Shown: one piece after another, positions 34,901 to 44,864 of the stretch | Position numbering within the stretch: position 1 is the stretch's first letter | Layout: every line of letters starts with the position of its first letter | Assembly: GCA_964017125.1 (NCBI GenBank) | Contig: OZ024909.1 | Location: forward strand, 53,490,914 to 53,554,913 | Length of the DNA stretch: 64,000 nucleotides | Direction: 5' to 3' | Origin: Flabesymbios commensalis | Lineage: Eukaryota > Annelida > Polychaeta > Terebellida > Flabelligeridae | Made by a program: the position numbers and the translations under genes | Notes under the pieces: model-generated | Databases searched by the model: none | What the model was told of the DNA's origin: nothing | What the model saw: only the letters and a program-made list of their open reading frames with translations

Positions 34901-37900
34901 AAATAACAAGACTAAACTCGAAACTAAATATACATCTGTAAAATACTCCACATCAAATTAGATAAGTATGTCTGGATAAGCCAGGAAGTATGCTCTGATA
35001 GAACATGGCGGTAATTATTATCATATATTTGAAAAACTTATTTCTAATTAGGTGGTAAATATTTTCTCTCACTTATATTTTTCTCTCCCGTAGCATAATT
35101 ACTGAAGATACATATATACATGTAATAATTGATATATGTTATTTATTCCACGTAGTTATACTTATCGGAGTGAATGCAGTCAGCACACAGTTGGCGGCTC
35201 GAATCCAGGTGCTCTTCACGTTTGTCAAACTGGTGGCTTTATGTATCATTATCGTTGGAGGCATGGTGAAATTGGGACAAGGTGATTTTTTTTTAAATGT
35301 TTTGCATCGCTTCAATCAGAGAGTATTCTGTATACTCAGATCACGCCGGGTTTTTGTCGTGTCATATAATCCGTTAAAATATGTTAAGTTCAAGTTTAAC
35401 TGATAGCAAATTATTACTATATGTGTCATACTCATTCAACGAACAGCAAACAATCTGAGCCGATCGCAGAAGCAATAACGAAATTATGGGGAACATTTTT
35501 TCAGTCTGTGTCTTTACTTCCACTAGACTGCGTAACGTCGGCAAGCATTCCAAATTGCATTGATTGTTTTCTTTCGTTGATGAACACGGACTATATATAG
35601 CTAAAGTCTATGGAGAGTTCCAGATATATCTGGGACTCTCCACAGACTAACAATTTAACAATTTAACAATTAAAAATATCTACATAACCATCTATTCTGC
35701 TGGTAACTCCTTGTTGCGTCCAAGCTGCGAACATCACAACACGACTTAGACCCGGTGTGATCATGGTATTCAACTGCTGGACCAAAGATCATTGTATGCC
35801 TATTCTGCCGTGCAAAGCCAAAATGCTGTATCTGCTTGCTTTAAAAATAAGCAGGTACTGGCCTTTGGCTTTGCAGAGCAGTAATGTATTGTATAACAAC
35901 ACTGCACACAATTTATTCTCAACGTTGAATCAACAAATACGGTTTATGTAGCATTGCGACAAGGTTATGTGGCCACTTTGATGGTGAGAAATGGTTTTCT
36001 TTTTCAATTTGAAATTATCACAAATGCCTTTAGCTCTTTCCGATTTATTTGAATACATTTGTTATGAGTCTACGGCCATTATTAATAATTAAATTCTTTC
36101 AGTGCGGGGACCGTTTTAAAGTCGGTCCCCGCGCTAAATGGGTAATTTAGGATTAAATGACAACGTAACCTGATAACGATATATAAACGATTTTTTTAAT
36201 TAAACTTGTGCTTCTTCAACGATGTATTCTTTATTACAGGTCATACCGAATATCTAACAAATTCCTTTGACGGTTCTACCACTAATTTTGGAAAAATAGC
36301 TTTAGGATTCTACAGTGGCATGTGGGCTTATGATGGCTGGTAGGGTTTGTAAGGAATACCGATGGCGTCCTCTCGGAGCTTAAATGAACCAGCTGGCACT
36401 CATTCAGTGGCAGTTGGGATACTTAGTTACGAAGTTTACTTTTTTATTATATTATTATTATGATTATATTAATGATTACGATATTCTATATTTTTAAACG
36501 TGGTAAGCTCTAACCACCCCCCCCCATTTTAGCGTATTCCAATATGTTGTTATATTACATTTGCATTGCTTTACTTGGCTTGATTCAAACAATCACATGG
36601 TTTTTGCAATATGAATCACACAGAAAATAAATATAAATATATATTATATATGTAATACAATATGGACAATATACGTATGTGTTAAAACGTATCTAATAAA
36701 TTCAGTAAAAAATATGCAAACACCTGACATGCTTGTCTAAGCGTGAGCATATATTAATTGTGTTATGTTGATAAGTAATTTTCAAAGAAAGCAGTTATTA
36801 TAATTTTATATTGTATTGTGCATGTGTTGTAAATATATGAAGTAACAACTACAAATAGTGTAAACTCTATTAATTCACAGGAACAATTTAAACTTTGTGT
36901 CTGAAGAAATCAAGAATCCAGAAAGGTGAAATATCTCAACCTATCACATTTTTTTAATGAGATTAGGTTTTTATGCATAAGCTATATTTTCATTGCGTAA
37001 GTTGTTTCTCTTAGATACAGTATTCTATGTGGTAACCACGTCTCAACATATTTGAGCATCTTAAAGAATAATCCAGCTGCAAAACGGGTATGTCTGGGAC
37101 GGTCAAGTGTAGGCCAACAGAAGCCTATTGAGTACAGATTGACGGCATTAATATAGCCACTGAACTGATTACAAGATACTACTCAAACGAGACATTGATC
37201 CAATGCTGTTTCAATGTTAAGCCAACGTCTGCGACGCTGGCCCAACATTGAACCAACATTAGATAAATGTACAATGTTTGAGAGAAAGTCCTCTTGCCCA
37301 GCAAACACAAGACATTTGTATAACATTTATACAATGTCGGCCCAACGTCTTCGACGTTGGTACAACATTGCATAAAGTCATACAAATGTTTTGTGTTTAC
37401 TGGGTGACAATACAAGCTTGGGGGTCAATCAGTTTCCAAATCCCCGCAGTAATACAGTCAGCTTGCTTGCAAGCCAGCGACCAAGTAGGGGCAAAGGCAA
37501 ATGGCTTTGAATTATTAACTCATAGATGTCGCTCAAGTATATATGAACTTGCTGTGATTTGAGAACTTGCTCTCAATGAGGCTTTGGGTATGAAACGCAT
37601 ATTTAGTATTATTATGGAATAGGGCCTTGGCCTACCCATCGGCACTATTGCCTTCTGGGGGACCCTTGTCCCGCGAATTTTGACTGTTGACTACACCTTT
37701 AAACTGTAAATAAAGCAAAAATTGTAAATCAAAAGTTGGATCTAAATGACAATTCCTCTCTCCAATAAAAAGTATTCGCATACATATACGTATACCTTGA
37801 GTGAAATATGTACACATGTGAACCATATATATCATGATATATACAACATACGTGTAGGTCTCTATGAGGGCAGATGAAATAATATCCAATGATTTACTCA

Positions 37901-40900
37901 GGGGGGCTTAAAGAGTTCATAAAGAGTAGGGCATAGTCCAAGCGTGGGGCTTTCTTCCGTCGCGATACTATCATGATGTGCAGAAAGCGACGTGAATCAG
38001 CATTCATACACTCATTCACCAAAGAGTCTCAGCTCTAAAAATGTCAAAGCTCCATCCCCCCATATTTCACTTTATTGATTTGACTACTGTTGGATTTAAG
38101 AGCATGACCACTTGACAATACCATACTATGCGTAGGTAGATCAGTGGTCAATTTTAAGAGGTGTAGATAACCGTACTGACAATAAAAATACTTAGAATTA
38201 TGCACGTAGTCGTGAATCAGCCAATATAAAGATTAAGCATATCGCAGTATATGAAGAATTACCGCTAATTAACCCTTACAACGAGGGGATAGCCTTTAGA
38301 CGTCAGAATTTGACATCTGTAGACGTCAGATTCTGACGACTAAAGTCTATCCCCGCATGTAAGAATACAAATATTTCTAATGGCCGTAGACCCATAACAT
38401 AGGTTTCAAATGAATCGGAAAGAGCTAACTGAGACATTTATGATGATTTCAAATTGAGAAAAACCCTTTGGTCTCCATGGATTATACAAAAAAATCATCG
38501 CTTTAAGGGTAAAGGGTGTAATAAATTAATACTGCCTGAATTACCCGGAGGGGCTTATCTAATTTATTATTGTGATATTAATTCTTCGAAACTAAACAGG
38601 GGGGGCTTAATGCTACACAACGACGGACGGAACGAAGATCATAGACGGGTGAACACGGCTCAGAACAATAACTCTCGCAGCGCTCTGACAGCGACGATTC
38701 AATTTTGTTTAAATCACACCCTCACATGATTCCTGGCTTATAATATTCGAATACTTTTTCCGTCATTATTTACTTATATATTTATATACAGTAGGACAAA
38801 TAGGTTGATTTTAGAATATTTCTGCATCTTCGCATAACATGCATAATGTAATACTCTGTATCAACCCTTAGAGCTATAAATTGTAGAATTTTAAATTTTT
38901 ACCCACTTGAAATTGTGCGTCGCTACCGTGACCCACAACTTCAACTGGGTAAAAATAATTCAGAGTTGTACAATTTCAATTCAACAAACATGCCAATGTA
39001 GTAATTTATTGACCATTTCTCCTTCAAATGGTCGTGTTTAAAGGTCAAGCAAAAATGTTGAAAACGGCTGTAGACGTGGTTGTCACTTTACGGAATAACA
39101 TCATGACTTACCCACTTATGTATATTAGCCTTTTGCCTGCTGATCACGACTTTTTTGGTTTTGGTCGGTTTTATTAGCTGATCAAATCACTGTTATTGGG
39201 AATGAAATGTGTGTCTAAAAATGAAGATTTGCAAATATTTGTGCTCAAATTAAACAAATATGAGTAATTTTCAGCCACTTGAAGTTGTGGGTCGCGGCAG
39301 CGAGACACAACTTCAAGTGGGTGAAAAATTGAATAAATGTGCATAAATTAACTTAGCAGGACAAGGGTTAGCGGAGAGCCATGATAATCTGTGCTTGGTT
39401 CTTCAAAGACAAGGGCAGGGGGAGGGGGGGGGGGCTGGTGGTTCGAACCCCACTCTGGCTTTCAATTAAAAAAAAAACAAGGTGTTTCTTCCCCGCTGAC
39501 TCGTAAAGATTCAATATTGTGGGGGGACTCTGTGACCGAGAGGTAGCGTGCTCGGCCTCAGACCACCGGGGCTCTAATTTTGAGTCTTGTGTCTGGATGG
39601 CGGTGTCATCTCATTCATCTCACCATCCTCAGGAGGTTACCATGTCCCAGTTTAGCCTATATGTGCAGGTGGCCTGAAACCCATTTCATTTAATTTCTTT
39701 ACAGACACCTCCCCATGGCAGTCTACATCTCATTGCCACTGGTGACTGTAGTATATCTGCTGACCAACGTAGCATACTTCACTGTATTGTCACCAGATGA
39801 GCTCCTAAATTCAGACGCAGTTGCTGTTGTGAGTACACATGTTATGATATTAGTAATAAAATATATGACCATTTTTTCTGATATCAGTATTCACTGTATC
39901 AATAAAAATCAGCGATATTGTCAAACGATATTATACACGTCTGTGTGGCCAATCAAAATGATATTTTTTATCAATCAAAGTGGAAGCAAAGATATGATAA
40001 ATGCTCTGAGGACGGAGTTTGAGTTAATAGTGTGACTGACAACAGATTGTGACACGTAGGATAATATTGAAAAGTTACACATTATCATAGGGCATAGGAA
40101 ACACTAACGAGAGGTCTCCTACAGCAAATAGATTCAATATGCACAAAAGCCTATCTGACAACCATCACTGTGAGCAAATCGTCTCTTAGCGGTTTTCTGA
40201 CAGGATTGTTATTTTCTGTCTTACCTCAACATGCTCAATACACTTGCAAAGACGAATTGAACCAAGGGGTCTTTTCAAGTTAAAAAAATATACAAAATCC
40301 CCCAGAAATTGGATTGGCCAGACCCCATACACCAACCACTCCCCCACCCCTGTCCGAATTTTGGGGGAAATACGTACAAAAAAATACCCACCCACCCACT
40401 TCCGATTTTTTCTCGGATGTTTTATATCCTTTTTAACTTGACAATAGGTCTTATTAAAACCAATGAGAAATTAACAATGGAACGAGTGAGATAGCAGAAA
40501 ACAGAAGTGAATATTAACCCAGTAGACACACAACGTCTACGACGCTGGCCCAACCTGAAATCAACAATGGGTCAAATTACTGTGCTCACTGGGGAAGCGA
40601 CATGGAACAGACAAGACAGTATGAGTCAGATTCTCAGCGTCATCTGGTGATTAACTGTGCATAATCAGGTGGATCGCTATCTGTAATCGGTATAGTGCAC
40701 TTTGAGGTAGCCATGTAGCTGACAATGGCAGCTGTGTGATAGTGACTCGAATACTGCTCTGCAAAGCCAAAATGCAACAACTGCTCACTCAGAAATTGGA
40801 AGTGATTTAAGATTGTGGTGCAGATCGTGTAATTTGTCTGCGACCCGGCTGACTAAACATGTATTTCAATGTTCTTGCGATTTGGCACAAAATCGAATGA

Positions 40901-43900
40901 AAAATTGGAAATATTTTGTTCCTAAAATGTACAGGTTATATGATCTTGATTTTCTTAATGTTATTCAACCCAGGTTCACCCAGCTATAATCGCTCTCAAT
41001 ACTGAAAACAGCAAAAAAATCAACAATAAAAAAATGATTTATTCAACGACCGATATTTAATAAATGGCAATAAATTACGATCATATAGATGTTTTAAAAG
41101 CTTTTGACGGAAGAATATGTAAAGTTAAACATACCAAGACATAAACGTCGCATATATTATCCATGCTAAAATGTGACACTTTGCCTCGCGATCTAGAGAC
41201 TGGTAGATGGTGTCGGCCCGTGAAACCACTAGACCAACATAATATATGTACATATTTTAATCGAAATAAGAAAATGAAGTACACTTTATAATTGAATGTG
41301 ATATTTATGATGACCTAACTAAGAGTCGAACTTTTTAGAAAATAGGCAGAGATTAATACAGATTTCACTGATTTTAATTATAATGATAGATTCTGTTTTA
41401 TAATGAGCTGTATACCCTATTTATGTGCGCTCGCCAAGCTTGCTTTTACATATAATAGAAGAAAGTAATTTATTATGTGTCTCATAAGCCGAACACCGGC
41501 TCAATGTCATATATGTTTTAGTTAAAATAAATTGTATACTTGGTTTTATGACATGTGACACAAAAATAAACAATTTTACTACTACTACTACTTGAAAAGT
41601 AAGAAGTTATTGTATCCGGCTTTATGCGGCCGAATATGCATTGATTACGACATAGGTATAGCCTATAAAATTATATCGAATATTTATACAGTACAGATTA
41701 GCCAAAATAATTTTCATAATTTATCATGTGTATTCACCTATTACACGCGAATTGTGTTGCTTTTAATTTGCCTTTATATTTTGTAGTCCTGGGCTGAATA
41801 CGTTATGCCCAGTCTCACCTGGATTTTCCCATTATTTGTGGCTTGCTCCACGTTTGGTTCAGCAAATGGGTCTTTGCTCTCTACAAGCAGGTATTTTGAG
41901 CTTATTTTATCTTTTTAAGTATTGGTCAGGTTCCCATAACACATATTATGAATCTTGAACTCATTGTTACAGAGGTATACATATATATTCAAATATAAAT
42001 AAAGTCACAACTTTGAGATTTCAATTGAAAAGATACACAATCATGGAGTTGCACAATTATTGTCGATCCGCTCATCGACACCAATTATGTTGATCCCGTG
42101 TCTATGCATTGTTGAAAATCACCAGAATAATGATAAACATGATCTGGCAAAATAAATATTTTGCAAAATATTATTGCTATTATTTAGATTCCACCCGTGA
42201 TATGGGATCCGTAATAGAAATGCATAGGTCAGGGCTCGTATTCTCGTACAAGTTACGATATATCATAGGCTTCTGATTGGTCGAGATGGCCATCTCGACC
42301 AATCCAAAGCCTACGATATATCGCGACTTAACGAGAATATGGGCCCTGTTTCCATCCCCTTGAAAAAAACAAAAACACTTGCTTGATTATACAATATAGT
42401 ATAATGTGTAATTTTTTGTAGAGGTGCTTATGTGGCTGGTCGAGAAGGAATGTGGGTTCAAATAATGGGCATGGTACACGTGACGAACGCCACGCCATTT
42501 CCTTCCATCCTTTTTACGGTTAGCTGCAGTGGTATAGGCCTCTCAGTAAATAGACCAAAAATCGACAAGAATAAAACACATAAGCTCTCCACACGTTCTG
42601 TTTAGCTTTGCAAATGGAGAAACTGTAATTTTAATAACATTAAGCACAAACTAACAATATCAGGAAGTGTTTATAAATTATTTAATTAATAAAAATATAT
42701 TAAGGCCTATAATAGTAAAAAAAACGTTTAGAAACGTTTGACATGAACATCTACATGTGACAATAATTTTACATAAACTTGTTTTAAAAGATTACTGAAT
42801 GTAACTATGGCCTCGCGCTTTTTTATTATGATAATATTTTTCTACTGCTACAACAGCAAAAATGTTCTAAGAACACATTCTCATAGAAGTGAGGTAGCAA
42901 CAGAAACATTAAATTATCTGAAAAATATATTTTATTAATTTTATAGCTTCAGTTTAAACTGTTTTTTTTCACAGGCAGTGGTGGCCGTCATAATGGTATT
43001 TATCTCAGGATTGGAAACATTAATTGATTTCTTCAGCTTTATAACTTGGACAGTCTATGGAGCAGTTATGTTTGGACTTTTACTGCTGAGGTGGAGACAG
43101 CCAAATTTAAAACGTCCCTACAAAGTGAGTGGTGGTAACAATGTCGATTATAAACATTTCCTATACGACTGCAAAACAAAATGTAATTTATTGATTATTA
43201 AAATTTTCGTTAAATTCCAAAATATCAAATTACCACCCACTCGCTTTACTAAGCGGGTCACACTATCTATCTATTATTATGAATATGCAGAGCATAAGTG
43301 TCACATATTGACATCCAGCAGCAGGGCATGCATGGTCAGCAGCAGGGGGTAAATGATGTACGAATTGTACCATTGTTTAACATGTTTAGCTCTGCTAGTC
43401 AGTTTTATACATGTGAGACCGTCACACAAAAAAGGGCAGTGAGGTCAAAAATGTCAAATTGTTTTTTCAGTATATTTGTATTTCATAAACTAAAATATTA
43501 AAAACAAATCTTTATTACGTTTGGCTCAGTTATTTTAATTGCTAAATTTAAATTTATGTGGTGAATGTCATGTTTTTCGTACTATCTTGTTCTTAGTCGG
43601 GCAATGTGTACATTTGAGGCACTTCTTGTATTTGAGTCCTGGTGATGTCGCGTGATCCCTGAACAGCGCCTCGGGATCAAGGGGTCCTAGTAGTATTGGT
43701 AGAATCGGGCCACAAATAATCCACGGTGTCCTCCAATATACAATGACACGCTCTTGTTATAATGTGTTTTTTATCACTAGGTGTTTATTGGTGTGCCTGT
43801 GATTGTGCTGATAATATCTGTGTATCTGGTGATAGCACCTATTGTGGACGACCCTCTCATTCAGTACCTCATTGCGTTCCTGCTGGTTCTCCTTGGACTT

Positions 43901-44864
43901 GTCTTCTACTTCATCTTCGTTCATTTTAAAAGAGTTTTGCCAGGAATAGGTAGGGTTGGCATCCATTTTTATTGTACATAATATATTCCAGTATCGTATA
44001 TTCTCGCAACTTCTGATAAATGAAGCAAAAGAAACACCACACTTTTAATCATTATTTAAAAAGTTAAAATTAACCCTTTAACCGCCATGTTATTCAATTT
44101 GAATTTTTATCCACTTCAAGTTGTGTCTCGCTGACGCGATCCACAATTTCAAGTGAGTAAAAATTATTCAGCTTTGCCCAAAATATAGAGGTCTACTTTT
44201 TTTAAATATTGCTGATCGATGTCACGTTTTATTTTCAACATTTTTAAAAGCTGATAGGCAAAGTTCTAATGAAAAATGTTTAAAAAAAACATAATCGGTA
44301 CCGGCGGTATACATGGTATAAGGGTTAAACTAAACCATCTTACGAGGTGACATGTTATTATTATTATACATTGTAGTTGATTATTCATAGGCCTGGTGAG
44401 ATAAGTATTAAAAAAATATAACAGCACATTTACAAATGGTAAAAACACATGGAAATATACATGGTATCGCGTACATAATTAAAATCATGTTGAGTAGCAT
44501 TGTCATATTAAAACACTGGATATTTCGAAAATGTAAATGACAACAGTTTCTACTTGAAATTAAATTAAATGTCATTGCAAGATATAATTATGTTTCCCAC
44601 ACCAAAACCAGATATAAAATAATTAAATACTATGTATAATATACAAATTATATATGGTAGCGAAAAAGACACTCTGGAAAGTGTAGAGAGTTTTATTAAA
44701 ATGACAATTTGAAACTGTGAATTACATTATCATGTATGTGGACATTGTTGTACAGTATAGCGCTTCTATTCTGATATATTTTGTTATTTTCAGATTGGGT
44801 GACAAAACACCTACAATCATTGATGTTAGTTGCACCACCAACTGGCGACTTTAAGCAGGCATAA
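25827..44864 (+). CDS. SLC7A9-like: Intact b(0,+)-type SLC7A light-chain amino acid transporter, 12 exons, 481 aa (copy B)
   Basis: Exons: 25827-25935, 26652-26753, 27129-27377, 35156-35281, 36240-36339, 36881-36925, 39705-39828, 41787-41890, 42422-42518, 42975-43124, 43781-43949, 44794-44864. All introns are GT-AG, phases agree, and the total is 1446 nt. The protein shows the APC/LAT family marks: [15 protein letters not shown] near residues 32-46, KSGADYAYL near 84-92, RPSS near 113-116, WAYDGWNNLNF near 224-234, STFGSANGS in the middle, and a C-terminal FIFVHFK segment followed by HLQSLM. The length fits b(0,+)AT (about 487 aa), and the DGWN and carboxy-terminal motifs resemble SLC7A9 more than LAT1 or xCT. 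Known family members are 12-helix plasma-membrane exchangers of neutral or cationic amino acids or cystine, disulfide-linked to an SLC3 heavy chain; Cys137 in the DDGCGR loop is the likely linking residue. The start ATG is the one shared with the upstream duplicate. The orthology call and substrate are inferred from memory of the family; the SLC7 membership is secure. Confidence 0.88.
26059..26258. repeat. CACTTGAAGTT hairpin MITE in intron 1 of copy B
   Basis: Follows TTAA (26055-26058); CCCACTGAGCACGACTATAGTCG start, GTGTTTAAACATCAAGATTTGC body, and ACCCACTTGAAGTTGTGGG arm with a degraded partner. Confidence 0.55.
26652..26753 (+). CDS. Copy B exon 2
   Basis: Acceptor CTAG, donor G|GTGAGT. 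Encodes the [11 protein letters not shown] signature of helix 1 and continues through [16 protein letters not shown], the start of helix 2. Both ends split Gly codons. No counterpart was found in the upstream duplicate. Confidence 0.88.
26880..27005. repeat. CGAG-hairpin MITE, shortened, in intron 2 of copy B
   Basis: Left end GGGATCTTGTCAGG, right end CCGAGTTTTTCTCGG then TTAACTTGACAAAACCCC. Internal part reduced. Confidence 0.55.
27129..27377 (+). CDS. Copy B exon 3
   Basis: Acceptor TTTTCAG, donor C|GTAAGT. The largest exon, covering helices 2-4: [18 protein letters not shown], then VLRPSS, then [15 protein letters not shown] with the cysteine (residue 137) expected to bond the heavy chain. 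The following intron (27378-35155, about 7.8 kb) contains the giant palindrome. Confidence 0.88.
27824..28198. mobile_element. TTAA-type MITE with expanded hairpin array, intron 3 of copy B
   Basis: Starts CCCTTATAGCGCTG after a TTAA (27820-27823) and ends CCCCGCACTGAAAG. The family's single ACGTCAGATTCTGACGT palindrome is here multiplied into an array (27950-28185). Confidence 0.65.
27950..28185. repeat. 34-bp palindromic tandem array
   Basis: The unit GTCTGTAGACGTCAGATTC... with TGACGTATAAAGACG recurs about four times in direct order, flanked by inverted units, so almost every part can pair with every other. A cruciform- and slippage-prone stretch about 100 bp from the giant palindrome. 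Confidence 0.85.
28440..29890. repeat. Left-arm ~390-bp tandem repeats
   Basis: The word GGATGTAAAATATTTTGTGTC recurs at about 28577, 28970 and 29357, and a diverged form near 29766, giving a period of about 390-410 bp. Each unit carries TTTTGATTC-AACATG-TCTAGAA and TGAGCTATATCAA words. Inner units are more diverged than outer ones. Confidence 0.8.
29920..30960. repeat. Left-arm 21-bp repeat array with 63-bp higher-order period
   Basis: Built from a 21-bp unit of the form GCCACT...AAAGTKATCTNR; three variants alternate to give a 63-bp higher-order unit. Because 21 is divisible by three, frames stay open for up to about 95 codons with a 21-residue repeat ([20 protein letters not shown]-like). 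Confidence 0.85.
30961..32035. repeat. Right-arm 21-bp repeat array, inverted
   Basis: Mirror of the left array. On the + strand the heptads read [21 protein letters not shown] in rotation; the complementary strand is also open for long stretches. Ends at AAATGGCTCCAGAGAATG, the mirror of 29895-29915. Confidence 0.85.
32040..33430. repeat. Right-arm ~390-bp tandem repeats, inverted
   Basis: Mirrored units with ACATCCATGTGAAAGCC / ACATCCGTGGCCTG words near 32610, 32985 and 33365. The outermost unit is closest to its left-arm partner. Confidence 0.8.
33651..35155. other. Remainder of intron 3 of copy B
   Basis: AT-rich intron DNA with one degraded CACTTGAAGTT-type hairpin at about 34755-34812 (CCACTTGGAGTTGTG and CACAAATTCAAGTGG). 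No exon-like segment seen. Confidence 0.4.
35156..35281 (+). CDS. Copy B exon 4
   Basis: Acceptor CGTAG, donor G|GTGATT. Encodes [19 protein letters not shown] and [19 protein letters not shown], matching helices 5 and 6 of LAT-family transporters. Phase joins exons 3 and 5 without a stop. Confidence 0.86.
35604..35648. repeat. Short hairpin in intron 4
   Basis: AGTCTATGGAGAGTTCCAGA and TCTGGGACTCTCCACAGACT pair across TATA, a stem of about 21 bp with few mismatches. Confidence 0.6.
36005..36141. repeat. TTAA-type MITE, partial, in intron 4
   Basis: Carries TTTAGCTCTTTCCGATTTATTTGAATAC, the family body in reverse order, and a shortened GGGGACCG...CGGTCCCC hairpin. The left terminal repeat is missing. 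Confidence 0.55.
36240..36339 (+). CDS. Copy B exon 5
   Basis: Acceptor ATTACAG; ends inside the Trp codon of WAYDGW, with donor TG|GTAGGG. If translation ran past the donor it would meet a TAG at once, which supports splicing here. Encodes the extracellular loop and the start of the substrate-gate segment. Confidence 0.86.
36881..36925 (+). CDS. Copy B exon 6 (45-nt micro-exon)
   Basis: Acceptor TTCACAG, donor AG|GTGAAA. Only 45 nt, encoding [14 protein letters not shown] plus split codons. It matches the WN-LNYITEE-NPYR segment of the family, so this very short exon is well supported despite its size. Confidence 0.84.
37185..37705. mobile_element. Composite CCAACGT-family element in intron 6
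   Basis: Opposite-orientation relative of the insert in Gypsy gag. Left half is a double palindrome (CCAACGTCTGCGACGCTGG and CCAACGTCTTCGACGTTGG); right half contains CATAGATGTCGCTCAAGTAT and GGGGGACCCTTGTCCCGC. No coding capacity. Two independent insertions show the unit is mobile. Confidence 0.65.
38273..38509. mobile_element. TTAA-type MITE with ACGTCAGATTCTGACG hairpin, intron 6
   Basis: Starts CCCTTACAACG after TTAA (38269-38272) and ends GCTTTAAGGG. Shares ATGGCCGTAGACCCATAAC with 9774-10008. Confidence 0.65.
38868..39010. repeat. CACTTGAA hairpin MITE, partial, intron 6
   Basis: CCCTTAGAGC start and ACCCACTTGAAATTGTG / CACAACTTCAACTGGGT arms around CGTCGCTACCG. The right end is not clear. 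Confidence 0.5.
39128..39367. mobile_element. CACTTGAAGTT hairpin MITE, intron 6
   Basis: Ends CCTTTTGCCTGCTGA and TTAGCAGGACAAGG are inverted repeats; hairpin CCACTTGAAGTTGTGGG / CACAACTTCAAGTGGG around GCGGCAGCG. TTAG on the left and GTTAG on the right may be remnants of the target. Confidence 0.55.
39434..39692 (+). mobile_element. Two-headed tRNA-derived SINE abutting exon 7
   Basis: The first head is cut short by a G run; its B-box word GGTTCGAACCCC remains. The second head has GACCGAGAGGTAGCGTGCTC and a weaker B box, followed by the shared body (CATCTCACCATCCTCAGGAGG, CCCAGTTTAGCCTATATGTG) and an ATTTCATTT tail. Ends about a dozen bases before the exon 7 acceptor. Confidence 0.75.
39705..39828 (+). 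CDS. Copy B exon 7
   Basis: Acceptor TTTACAG, donor GTGAGT. Encodes [19 protein letters not shown] and [17 protein letters not shown]. The tail of a SINE lies immediately upstream of the acceptor. Its homologue in the duplicate is at 7027-7150, with the same length of 124 nt. Confidence 0.88.
40265..40450. mobile_element. CGAG-hairpin MITE, intron 7
   Basis: Ends AGGGGTCTTTTCAAGTTAAA and TTTTAACTTGACAATAGGTC are inverted repeats of about 20 bp; interior has GGATTGGCCAGACCCC, shared with 14586-14843. Confidence 0.6.
40519..40592. repeat. CCAACGT-family fragment, intron 7
   Basis: AACGTCTACGACGCTGGCCC and a short flank match the family; half a unit only. Confidence 0.45.
41395..41592 (+). repeat. 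Possible LINE-like 3' tail with ACT microsatellite
   Basis: Ends with AATAAA-like words and about five ACT triplets (41577-41592), a pattern of some LINE 3' ends. No reverse transcriptase sequence precedes it, so the call is tentative. Confidence 0.25.
41787..41890 (+). CDS. Copy B exon 8
   Basis: Acceptor TTTGTAG, donor AG|GTATTT. Encodes [17 protein letters not shown] and [11 protein letters not shown], the helix-8 region of LAT transporters. The homologue at 7925-8028 has identical length. Confidence 0.88.
42231..42348. repeat. 118-bp near-perfect palindrome in intron 8
   Basis: Arms AGGGCTCGTATTCTCGT... and ...ACGAGAATATGGGCCCT meet at GAGATGGCCATCTC with no loop. A few mismatches in about 58 bp. 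Looks like a whole foldback MITE. Confidence 0.8.
42422..42518 (+). CDS. Copy B exon 9
   Basis: Acceptor TTTGTAG, donor GTTAGC. Encodes [19 protein letters not shown] and TPFPSILFT, matching the family segment between the AGREG and TP-PS motifs with the usual spacing. The duplicate lacks 15 nt here. Confidence 0.87.
42975..43124 (+). CDS. Copy B exon 10
   Basis: Acceptor TTCACAG, donor AAA|GTGAGT. Exactly 50 codons covering two membrane segments and [12 protein letters not shown], the family's conserved basic loop before helix 11. Confidence 0.88.
43781..43949 (+). CDS. Copy B exon 11
   Basis: Acceptor CACTAG, donor G|GTAGGG. Encodes [20 protein letters not shown] and [17 protein letters not shown], helices 11-12 and the start of the cytosolic tail. 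Very close to 10081-10249 in the duplicate. Confidence 0.88.
44074..44324. mobile_element. TTAA-type MITE with CACTTCAAGTTGTG hairpin, intron 11
   Basis: Flanked by TTAA on both sides (44070-44073 and 44325-44328). Starts CCCTTTAACCGCCATG and ends GGTATAAGGG; hairpin CCACTTCAAGTTGTG / CACAATTTCAAGTG. One of the two clearest target duplications of this class in the window. Confidence 0.7.
44794..44864 (+). CDS. Copy B exon 12 with stop
   Basis: Acceptor TTTTCAG. Encodes [20 protein letters not shown] followed by KQA and TAA. The HLQ-LM-V-PP pattern resembles the tail of b(0,+)AT, a reason for preferring that subfamily. AATAAA words near 45453-45463 are possible but unproven polyadenylation signals. 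Confidence 0.86.

Noticed and set aside
36331-36345. TAG directly after GATGGCTGG, looking like a premature stop in copy B
   Set aside because: A GT donor overlaps it (TG|GTAGGG) and exon 6 restores WNNLNF in phase, so the TAG is intronic.
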